Assembly (NCBI GenBank): GCA_002083365.1
Contig: LVWS01000015.1
Coordinates: 1-64,000 of the forward strand
Source: Nitrospira sp. SG-bin1
GTDB taxonomy: Bacteria; Nitrospirota; Nitrospiria; Nitrospirales; Nitrospiraceae
Length of the DNA: 64,000 nt
Direction: 5' to 3'
Each line of letters starts with the position of its first letter. The stretch's first letter is position 1. Below, in pieces: positions 57,390 through 64,000 of this stretch. Both the position numbers and the translations under genes were made by a program. The notes under the pieces are model-generated. The model was not told the origin of the DNA. It worked only from the letters and a program-made list of their open reading frames with translations, and made no database searches.

Positions 57390-57749
57390 ATGATTATCAA
57401 ACGGAATCGTGGACGGCAGTGGCTGGAATGGCGACAACGCGTACTGATCCTCACTCAGGTGATCGGCGCCGGCGGTTGTGCGTGGTTATTCGTGGCCTTG
57501 TTTTCCGGAGAAATGGGCCTGACGCGCTATCTCTCGATGCGTGATTATGCCAAAGATCTGGAGCACGAGCTCTCGGCTTTACGCCGAGAGAATATGGCCT
57601 TGCAGCAGGATATTACTCGTCTCCAACATGACCCCGCCAAAATCGAGCAATTGGCTCGAGAGCAACTGGGCTATGTGCGTAAGGGAGAAACGGTGTATCA
57701 ACTGGTGCCGGACCCCGAGAAAAGACCTGAACCCAACTCAAAACCATGA
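57390..57749 (+). CDS. ftsB: FtsB/DivIC-type septum formation initiator
   Basis: A 119-residue bitopic protein: a cytoplasmic basic start (MIIKRNRGRQWLEWRQRV), one membrane helix (LILTQVIGAGGCAWLFVALF), and a periplasmic coiled coil (LEHELSALRRENMALQQDIT) ending in EQLAREQLGYVRKGETVYQL, the FtsB hallmark. It joins FtsL and FtsQ in the divisome. It lies 27 bases after eno and overlaps era by ATGA. Confidence 0.9.
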   Translation: MIIKRNRGRQWLEWRQRVLILTQVIGAGGCAWLFVALFSGEMGLTRYLSMRDYAKDLEHELSALRRENMALQQDITRLQHDPAKIEQLAREQLGYVRKGETVYQLVPDPEKRPEPNSKP

Positions 57750-58630
57750 AGTTCGGAACGGTGGCCATCATCGGCCGGTCCAACGTCGGCAAGTCGACGC
57801 TGCTCAATTGCCTCCTGGGCGAAAAAATCTCGATTGTCTCGAATAAGCCCCAGACCACAAGGACCCGTATTATGGGCGTCCTGCACGTGGATGGAGCACA
57901 GATTGCCTTTCTGGATACGCCTGGGCTGCATAAGCCCGCGCACATGCTGAATCGCCGAATGATGCGTACTGCCGTGGAAACTTTAGAAGATGCGGATCTG
58001 TTGTACATGCTCATGGACGGAACGAGTCTGCCGGGCCCCGGAGATTTGGCTGCCATTACGCATATGAAGGAGGCATTGGCTAAACAGCCGCGTCCGGCCA
58101 TCCTTGTCGTCACGAAGATCGATCTTGTGAACAAGCAGAAATTGCTTCCGATTCTTGACCGGTATGGCAGGCTCTTTGCGTGGACGGAAATCGTGCCGGT
58201 TTCTGCCAAAGCCGACGAAAACATCGACCGGTTGTTGGCCGTGACGGTCCCCTATCTTCCGTCCGGAGAAGGGGCCTACGGTGACGATGTCGTAACCGAC
58301 CAGACCATGCGGGCGTTAGCGGCGGAGATGATCCGTGAGAAGGTGCTGCAAGAGACGGAGGAAGAGGTGCCGCACGCGGTGGCGGTCGAGATTGACGAGT
58401 TCGTCGAGCAAGGGAAATTGGCGAAGATTCGAGCGTCGATTTTGGTGGAGCGAGAGACGCAGAAAGGCATCTTGATAGGCAAACGAGGAGAGCGGTTGAA
58501 ATCGATCGGTATGCAAGCCAGATTGGACATGGAACGGCTATTCGGCATGAAAGTGTTCCTTGAACTGTGGGTGAAGGTGAAAAAGGCGTGGCGCGAGGAC
58601 GAACAAACCTTGGTGCAATTGGGGTACTAA
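57746..58630 (+). CDS. era: GTPase Era
   Basis: A 294-residue GTPase for 30S maturation. G1 GRSNVGKST, G3 DTPGLHKPA, G4 VTKIDLV and G5 VSAKADENI are all intact. The C-terminal KH domain (RASILVERETQKGILIGKRG) binds the 3' end of 16S rRNA. A four-base ATGA overlap with ftsB and 10 bases to mgtE place it in a tight operon. Confidence 0.97.
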   Translation: MKFGTVAIIGRSNVGKSTLLNCLLGEKISIVSNKPQTTRTRIMGVLHVDGAQIAFLDTPGLHKPAHMLNRRMMRTAVETLEDADLLYMLMDGTSLPGPGDLAAITHMKEALAKQPRPAILVVTKIDLVNKQKLLPILDRYGRLFAWTEIVPVSAKADENIDRLLAVTVPYLPSGEGAYGDDVVTDQTMRALAAEMIREKVLQETEEEVPHAVAVEIDEFVEQGKLAKIRASILVERETQKGILIGKRGERLKSIGMQARLDMERLFGMKVFLELWVKVKKAWREDEQTLVQLGY

Positions 58631-58640
58631 CGGAACAGGC

Positions 58641-60098
58641 ATGCAGGCGGAAGGACCGATAGAGCCGCGGATACCGGATCAACGACCTCGTCCGTCCGAA
58701 CGGGACGTGCTGCGCGAAATTTTGCGTGATCAGACCGAACGAGGACAGACGAAGTCAGACATCGTGATCCAATCCGTGCAGAAATTGCTGCGACGTGGAG
58801 CCATCACGAATCTCTCCAAGATGTTGGGGCGCATGCATCCCGCGGACATCGCCAAAGTCGTAACCCATCTCTCCTCACCGAAGGAAAAGCGGGAGATCTT
58901 CGAGTTGGTGCGAGGGGAAGGCAAACGCGGGCAAGTCCTCAGTGAACTCGACGGCGAAAGTATCCAGCAAGTACTCGCGGACCTGTTGCATTCCGACATC
59001 GCGTGGCTCTTGAAAGATCTCGGTCCGGACGACGTGGCGTACATTCTCGGATTCCTTCCTGAAGAGCGCGGTAAGGAAATCCTCGCGTTGATGAAGACCG
59101 AGGATTCGACTGAAGTCGCCGATATCCTCAAATATCCGAAAGATACGGCGGGCGCGATTATGACCACGGAGTTCTTCTCCCTGCCGGAGGATGCCACGGC
59201 ACAGGAAGCGATCCGTCGGTTACAGCAAGCCACCGATGCGGAAATGGTATTTTACATTTACGTAACCGACAAGGACGATCATCTGGTCGGTGTTCTGTCG
59301 CTCCGTCAGCTCATCACCGTTCCGCCGACGACCCCCCTGAAAAATATCATGACCCGAGAGGTCATGAGTGTCGCAATCGACATGGATCAAGAGGAGGTCG
59401 CGCGCCAGGTGGCCAGTTATAACTTGCTGGCTATTCCCGTTGTAGAACGGGACGGCAAACTCGTGGGTATCATTACGGTCGATGACGTTGTGGATGTCAT
59501 CCGAGAAGAAGCGACCGAAGACATGTTGAAGATGGCCGGGGCGATTGAGGAAGACACGGGCTCGAAATCATCGAGTATCGGCTCGGCGAAACTACGGCTG
59601 CCGTGGCTCTTCACCAACTTAGTCGGCAGTCTCCTGTCTGGCGCGATCCTCTGGTATTTCCGTTATACGCTCCAGGAAGTTGTGGCAATCGTGAGTTTTA
59701 TTCCTGTGATTGCGGCGATGGGCGGGAATGTGGGACTGCAATCCTCGACGTTGATTATTCGTGGGTTGGCCACCGGTTCCGTCGAGCTCACCCATGTATG
59801 GCCTGTCTTCTTTCGTGAAGCGAAGATCGGCTTGGTTATGGGGCTGGCCTGTGGTGTGACATTGACACTCGTCGCCTGGGTCTTGCATCAAGGCTTTTTG
59901 GGCATGGTTGTCGGAGCTTCGCTGATCATCGCATTTTTAGTGTCGACCAGTATGGCGACGATTATGCCGATTCTTCTCAAACGTGTCGGGGTCGATCCGG
60001 CCGTCGCGGCCGGCCCATTCGTTACGACGGCGAACGACATCACCGGTATCACAATCTACCTGACTTTGGCCACCCTGTTCTTGGAGTATCTCCGGTGA
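58641..60098 (+). CDS. mgtE: Magnesium transporter MgtE
   Basis: A 485-residue channel. An N-domain of right-handed helices (MHPADIAKVVTHLSSPKEKR, then ILGFLPEERGKEILALM), a CBS pair (about 170-285, DKDDHLVGVLSLRQLI and VVERDGKLVGIITVDDVVDV) forming the Mg sensor, and five membrane helices (FIPVIAAMGGNVGLQSSTLI; FVTTANDITGITIYL). The conserved pore Pro/Asp residues are present. Start is 10 bases after era. Confidence 0.95.
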   Translation: MQAEGPIEPRIPDQRPRPSERDVLREILRDQTERGQTKSDIVIQSVQKLLRRGAITNLSKMLGRMHPADIAKVVTHLSSPKEKREIFELVRGEGKRGQVLSELDGESIQQVLADLLHSDIAWLLKDLGPDDVAYILGFLPEERGKEILALMKTEDSTEVADILKYPKDTAGAIMTTEFFSLPEDATAQEAIRRLQQATDAEMVFYIYVTDKDDHLVGVLSLRQLITVPPTTPLKNIMTREVMSVAIDMDQEEVARQVASYNLLAIPVVERDGKLVGIITVDDVVDVIREEATEDMLKMAGAIEEDTGSKSSSIGSAKLRLPWLFTNLVGSLLSGAILWYFRYTLQEVVAIVSFIPVIAAMGGNVGLQSSTLIIRGLATGSVELTHVWPVFFREAKIGLVMGLACGVTLTLVAWVLHQGFLGMVVGASLIIAFLVSTSMATIMPILLKRVGVDPAVAAGPFVTTANDITGITIYLTLATLFLEYLR

Positions 60099-60150
60099 CG
60101 CAAGCCGTTGCGTTGCCCTGCTTCTCTTACGAGTGGAAGTGGAGAGAGCC

Positions 60151-60909
60151 GTGCCTCTGGTAAAGACGACGGCCATCATTTTGCGGAGCCGCAAGTGGGG
60201 CGACGCCGACAGAATCGTCACCTTGTATTCCAGGGAACTGGGAAAGATTCGAGGCGTCGCTCGTGGTGCCCGCCGTCAGAAGAGCCGCTTCGGGGCTGCG
60301 CTCGAACCATTCAGCGTGTGCCGGCTGAATCTCTTTGAGAAACCCGGGGATTCCTTGTTTCGGATTTCACATGTCGATCTCGCGCGGTCGTCTCAAGTGT
60401 TGCGGGAAGACCTTTGTTTGATGGCCTCGGCTGCGCGGATGGTCAACATTGTTGCAGCGATCACTCCGGATGGAGACCCGGACCCGCTCTTGTTCGATAC
60501 TCTGGAGCAGGGCCTTACCTCGCTTCATGGAAGTGAAGACCCAACCTTTACGGCGCTGCTGTTTCAGATCAGACTGTTGGGATTGACGGGGTTCCGTCCA
60601 CAGACCGACCATTGCGCCGCTTGTGGGAAGACACATTTCGTCGGGGAACCTCAATTTTCTCCGACCGCCGGAGGACTCGTGTGCCTCGCCTGTGCCGCAC
60701 GTCAACGAGTTCGGTGTGTCGCATTCTCACGAGGCAGCCTGCTATTTCTCCAACAAGCGATTCGGCTGGCGCCGACCGTACTCACGCGGTTGCGAGCTGT
60801 GGGGCAAGTGCGGGTTGAGGTGGAGGAAGCGATTGAAGGGTACGTCACGGTTGTTGCCGGGCGGCGACTGCCACCGGTTGACTTCCTGTCGGTGGCCACG
60901 CCAGGATGA
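60151..60909 (+). CDS. recO: DNA repair protein RecO
   Basis: A 252-residue RecO from GTG 60151 (behind GGAGAGAGCC; an upstream GTG at 60133 adds six residues). The N-terminal OB fold starts VKTTAIILRSRKWGDADRIV. The zinc finger is DHCAACGKTH with GLVCLACAAR. It helps load RecA past SSB with RecF/R. Follows mgtE by about 50 bases and is followed by a tandem repeat. Confidence 0.92.
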   Translation: MPLVKTTAIILRSRKWGDADRIVTLYSRELGKIRGVARGARRQKSRFGAALEPFSVCRLNLFEKPGDSLFRISHVDLARSSQVLREDLCLMASAARMVNIVAAITPDGDPDPLLFDTLEQGLTSLHGSEDPTFTALLFQIRLLGLTGFRPQTDHCAACGKTHFVGEPQFSPTAGGLVCLACAARQRVRCVAFSRGSLLFLQQAIRLAPTVLTRLRAVGQVRVEVEEAIEGYVTVVAGRRLPPVDFLSVATPG

Positions 60910-60918
60910 GGCTGATGC

Positions 60919-60960
60919 AATGAGTCCAATACAATGAGTCCAATACAATGAGTCCAATAC
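60919..60960. repeat. Three perfect 14-bp tandem repeats
   Basis: AATGAGTCCAATAC occurs three times in a row (60919-60932, 60933-60946, 60947-60960) between recO and the DUF971 gene. Each copy carries ATGAGT. The array ends one base before GATGAAAGG. Unit length is not a multiple of three, so changes in copy number would shift any frame running through it. Not CRISPR. Confidence 0.85.
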
Positions 60961-60976
60961 GATGAAAGGTGAAATC

Positions 60977-61333
60977 ATGGCGGCCGTTGCTCTGGAGCCT
61001 CGGGATATGGAATGGCTCGACAAGGGCGTGTTGGGGATTCAATGGAGCGATGGCCACAAGGGAATCTATCCGGTTCGCTATCTACGGCAACAGTGCCCTT
61101 GTGCGGCCTGTGTCGATGAGTGGACAGGCGAGCGGCGACTTAAGGCCGAGGATGTGCCCATCCTGATCATGCTCCAGGACATCGAGTCGGTGGGACGCTA
61201 CGCGTTGCAGTTCAAATGGAGCGACGGTCATGATACCGGTATCTATTCCTATTCCTTACTAAGAAGGTTGTGCCAATGCGACGTTTGTCAGCCGGTGAAA
61301 CCGGTTGAGATAAAATCCAGACGGCTCATGTAA
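60977..61333 (+). CDS. DUF971-family protein
   Basis: A 118-residue protein from ATG 60977 behind AAAGGTGAAATC (60962 also in frame). Gamma-butyrobetaine hydroxylase N-terminal-like (DUF971) fold: LDKGVLGIQWSDGHKGIYPV and LQFKWSDGHDTGIYSYSLLR. Cys pairs CPCAACVDEWTG and CQCDVCQ may bind a metal. This family is often linked to Fe-S cluster handling. Follows the tandem repeat. Confidence 0.8.
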   Translation: MAAVALEPRDMEWLDKGVLGIQWSDGHKGIYPVRYLRQQCPCAACVDEWTGERRLKAEDVPILIMLQDIESVGRYALQFKWSDGHDTGIYSYSLLRRLCQCDVCQPVKPVEIKSRRLM

Positions 61334-61347
61334 GGCGAGGATACCGC

Positions 61348-61824
61348 ATGGTTACCACTACTGCAATGACCATGATAAAAACGATACGGTGTCTGAGTGG
61401 TATTGGAGTTCTCGCATTGATGGCAGGCTGTGCGAGCATGCCGACGCTGGAGCAGCAAGAACAATTAGTGCAAGCCAATAATCTCGTATTGGATCAAATC
61501 ACCACGAGGGCGGTCGTAAATGCCTGGGGGAAGCCTCCGCTTTATCATAGCGAGTTTAGCTATTTTTTTGTGATGCCGGACTTCCGTGTTATTCCTCGAT
61601 CTCGTGTGGGGACAGGAGAGGCTCCGAAAGGGTGGAAGGCTGGCGTGCATGCAGGCGAAGGAGTGTATTTCGCTTATCCCGACCGAGGCTGGCTTCTGGT
61701 ATTTCTCGATGATCGCCTTGCCTACAAGGAAGAACTCAAGGCTGAGGAGCTACGAGCTCTTGCAAAATCCTGGGCCTATGAGGATCGATTCAAAACCCGG
61801 CTTGACGAAGCTCCTCGGCCCTAA
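61348..61824 (+). CDS. Putative lipoprotein
   Basis: A 158-residue protein with signal (MTMIKTIRCLSGIGVLALMAG) and lipobox LMAGC, Cys about residue 28. TTRAVVNAWGKPPLYHSEFS (about 50-70) resembles an SmpA/BamE-like or lipoprotein fold where a short helix pair precedes a sheet (WGxP pattern). Aromatic strands FSYFFVMPDFRVIPR follow. Function unknown; ribosome site GCGAGG precedes ATG 61348. It lies 14 bases after DUF971. Confidence 0.6.
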   Translation: MVTTTAMTMIKTIRCLSGIGVLALMAGCASMPTLEQQEQLVQANNLVLDQITTRAVVNAWGKPPLYHSEFSYFFVMPDFRVIPRSRVGTGEAPKGWKAGVHAGEGVYFAYPDRGWLLVFLDDRLAYKEELKAEELRALAKSWAYEDRFKTRLDEAPRP

Positions 61825-61845
61825 GTCTTCTACCAAATACTTCGT

Positions 61846-63357
61846 ATGATGCCGGTATCAGGAGATGAATTGAAGATCGTGATGGCAGCTTCCGAGGCCG
61901 TTCCCTACGCGAAAACGGGCGGATTAGCCGATGTGGTTAGCGCTCTGGCGATCGAGCTAACGAAGTTAGGGCATCATGTCACATTGCTGTTACCTGGTTA
62001 CCGAGGCCGCGCAAGAGCGGAGTTCCGTCAACTGGCCATGCGATTTTCTATTCCAGTGAATGGGCAGCTAATAGAAGTAACCGTGGAAGCAGAAAATCTA
62101 TCGGTGTCGGATGCCGTGCATCAGCTGAGAGTCTTCTTCGTGCGGTACGATCCCTATTTTGACCGACCGGGACTTTACCAACAAGACCATCGCGATTATC
62201 CTGACAACCTGGAGCGGTTTGTCCTATTCTCGCGTGCCATCCTCGAAATAGTCCGTGGTTTAATCGAGACTCGCGGGGAAAAGATTGATGTGCTGCACTT
62301 GCACGATTGGCAAACCGCTCTGTGCGCCGTGTATCTAAAAACCCTTCCTCACGAGTATAAGGGGCTTGGGCAACTGAAAGTGCTCTTGACTTTGCACAAC
62401 CTGGGTTATCAAGGAATCTTCCCGGGACAGGAGTTTGTGAAGATGGGGCTTCCCCCGTCGCTGTTCTCCCTAAACGGCCTCGAGTTTTATGGGTCGGTGA
62501 ATTGCCTGAAGGGCGGTATTATCTTTTCCGATGCCGTTTCCACGGTGAGCCCGACCTACGCGAAGGAAATCATGACCGTAGAACATGGATGTGGCCTTGA
62601 AGGTGTGCTGGCAAGCCGTGTGGATGGTGTCAAAGGGATCGCAAATGGCATTGATATGATTGCCTGGAACCCCGCGAATGACTCTTATCTGCCCGCGCAG
62701 TATACGATTTCTGATTTGTCTGGAAAACGAATATGCAAGCGAGCGCTCCAACGAGAACTTGGATTGCCGAATCTTGATGTTCCTCTGTTGTCGGTGATCG
62801 GTCGATTGACTTTTCAGAAAGGCTTTGATCTGTTGATTGAGGTGATTCCCGAGCTTATGTCTTTGGATACCCAAATTGCCATCCTAGGTACGGGGGATCA
62901 CCATTTGGAACAACAGTTTATAACAGCTCAGGCCACCTATCCTGATCGCATCGGTCTCAGCCTTGGCTTTGATGAGGGAATGGCGCATCGCATCGAAGCT
63001 GGCTCAGACATGTTGATCATGCCATCTCGCTATGAGCCGTGCGGACTGAGTCAGTTGTACAGCCTCCGATATGGCACAGTACCTATTGTGCGCCGTACCG
63101 GAGGTTTAGCAGATACCGTCGTTCCTTTTCGTCCGTCAACGATCAAATCTAGACGAGCAACCGGTTTTCATTTCATTGATGCGTCGACAGATTCTCTGCT
63201 TTCAGCGCTTTTGCTCTCGCTTCATGTGTACAAAGAGGAAGAGACGTGGGCAGCTTTGATCTATGCGGGGATGAAGACCGACCTGTCTTGGGATCGATCG
63301 GCGAAATCGTACGTGGATTTATATCGAGAGTTGCAGAGTCGAAGCAGAACGAGCTAG
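61846..63357 (+). CDS. glgA: Glycogen synthase (ADP-glucose type)
   Basis: A 503-residue GT5 enzyme elongating alpha-1,4-glucan. ADP-glucose site AKTGGLADV (residues 23-27 KTGGL), LHLHDWQTALCAVYL and TLHNLGYQGIFPG are signatures; the C-terminal GT-B lobe has IGRLTFQKGFDLL and MPSRYEPCGLSQLYSLRYGT (catalytic E...CG..Q). GC is lower than nearby (about 45-50%). It converges on the 63354-63854 gene with a 4-base overlap. Confidence 0.95.
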   Translation: MMPVSGDELKIVMAASEAVPYAKTGGLADVVSALAIELTKLGHHVTLLLPGYRGRARAEFRQLAMRFSIPVNGQLIEVTVEAENLSVSDAVHQLRVFFVRYDPYFDRPGLYQQDHRDYPDNLERFVLFSRAILEIVRGLIETRGEKIDVLHLHDWQTALCAVYLKTLPHEYKGLGQLKVLLTLHNLGYQGIFPGQEFVKMGLPPSLFSLNGLEFYGSVNCLKGGIIFSDAVSTVSPTYAKEIMTVEHGCGLEGVLASRVDGVKGIANGIDMIAWNPANDSYLPAQYTISDLSGKRICKRALQRELGLPNLDVPLLSVIGRLTFQKGFDLLIEVIPELMSLDTQIAILGTGDHHLEQQFITAQATYPDRIGLSLGFDEGMAHRIEAGSDMLIMPSRYEPCGLSQLYSLRYGTVPIVRRTGGLADTVVPFRPSTIKSRRATGFHFIDASTDSLLSALLLSLHVYKEEETWAALIYAGMKTDLSWDRSAKSYVDLYRELQSRSRTS

Positions 63358-63854
63358 CGAGTGTTGAAGGAAACGTGGACTCCGTGTCCGAGTCTGGTCA
63401 GCAAGGTCTTGGCCTTTAGAACGTAATAAGAGCCTTCTTCCTTATGTAGCTTGATGACCGAAACCAAAAGATCGCGAGCGGTATCCATCTGCCCTTGATT
63501 CAGGGCGAGTTCTCCCGTGTGCAGGGCACATGCGGCAGCCATCGCTTCTATATCAACGGCTACCCGACTCGTTGGGTTAGCCACTAGACGTTCGAGGTGA
63601 GTTGGCAACGGTAGGATGAATCCTTCATTTTCAGCCACCATTTGGCTAGCTGAGCGTAGTTGCGCCAGGTCTGAAGTTGCCTGGGATAAGTCAAACGTTG
63701 ATTTGCAATCGGCGTAGGTGTTCCACAGTGACATGAAACCGCTGTTCTTAATTTCTGTTACTTGAGATGAGGGACCGGTTGCACAGCCAGAAGCTAGAAG
63801 TGTTGCTGCTAATATCCCAACGACCGGTATTATTCTGAGTTTACTGTAGTTCAT
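63354..63854 (-). CDS. Small putative lipoprotein
   Basis: A 166-residue protein with a lipoprotein signal (MNYSKLRIIPVVGILAATLL) and lipobox LASGC (Cys about residue 24). The mature part is helical (ATSDLAQLRSASQMVAENEG; HTGELALNQGQMDTARDLLV), with a TPR-like segment. No recognised family. Its start at 63854 borders 145 bases (63855-64000) of AT-rich sequence to the window edge, where I see no gene. Confidence 0.6.
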   Translation of the reverse strand: MNYSKLRIIPVVGILAATLLASGCATGPSSQVTEIKNSGFMSLWNTYADCKSTFDLSQATSDLAQLRSASQMVAENEGFILPLPTHLERLVANPTSRVAVDIEAMAAACALHTGELALNQGQMDTARDLLVSVIKLHKEEGSYYVLKAKTLLTRLGHGVHVSFNTR

Positions 63855-64000
63855 CGCATCCTTAGTTACATAAAGAGTACTGCAAATGATAGGCCAGGAA
63901 ATATATCTAGAAACATGTGGAATATAAAGAAGATTGACGAATCTTCTTCTAAAGTTGTGTGGGAATCCTAACTCACTGTTGCGCTATTGATACAGGATGG

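Noticed and set aside
60919..60960. CRISPR array
   Set aside because: Repeats are only 14 bp with no spacers; a plain tandem repeat.

Overview
The window reads as a chromosomal segment of a Nitrospira-like bacterium (phylum Nitrospirota). This is inferred from gene content and style: mid-50s GC, glgA/glgB glycogen genes, lipoproteins and FadL/PagL-like outer-membrane proteins of a diderm, strong AAGGAGG ribosome-binding sites, and many small secreted proteins linked to Hsp20. No rRNA or tRNA gene and no CRISPR array was recognised.

Layout. 0-1.8 kb is a decayed accessory zone: the 3' end of an IS3-family transposase, a frameshifted gene, and a broken RHH/PIN toxin-antitoxin pair. 2-5.2 kb holds one large orphan membrane protein. 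5.2-10.8 kb is a stress island: two Hsp20 genes, two paralogous small secreted proteins, several tiny membrane proteins, and four promoters sharing one architecture (TTGACY-N14-MTTATT). 10.9-12.8 kb holds tadA and an ECF sigma/anti-sigma pair.

12.9-22 kb is the most unusual part: a single-strand run of twelve genes, several overlapping by the four-base ATGA, bounded by an extended -10 promoter (about 21.97 kb) and a rho-independent terminator (about 12.89 kb). It encodes an 81-residue Cys-containing peptide, three radical SAM proteins, a PqqD-like protein, an HPr-kinase-like protein, a family PF14907-type nucleotidyltransferase, a SipW-type S26 peptidase, a methyltransferase and a glycosyltransferase. 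I read it as a RiPP-type (ribosomally made, post-translationally modified peptide) operon of a type I cannot match to a named class.

22-33 kb carries a lipoprotein and PagL-like pair, TPR proteins, a double-domain SagB-type nitroreductase, a single-domain response regulator, a Tat-exported DUF882/YcbK-like protein, glgB and an ion-transporter-superfamily permease. 33-39 kb has a 7TM-GAF histidine kinase overlapping a protein that resembles cyanobacterial acyl-ACP reductase but lacks its catalytic Cys, divergent from a FadL-type porin. 39-43 kb has DUF4403, a broken cupin, a CDF metal exporter and an exported protein.

43-64 kb is housekeeping: metG-holB-tmk on the minus strand; then DUF502-glmU-glmS-gatC-panD-gatA-DUF948-YtxH-gatB, eno-ftsB-era-mgtE-recO-DUF971 and glgA on the plus strand. 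The window closes with a small lipoprotein on the minus strand.
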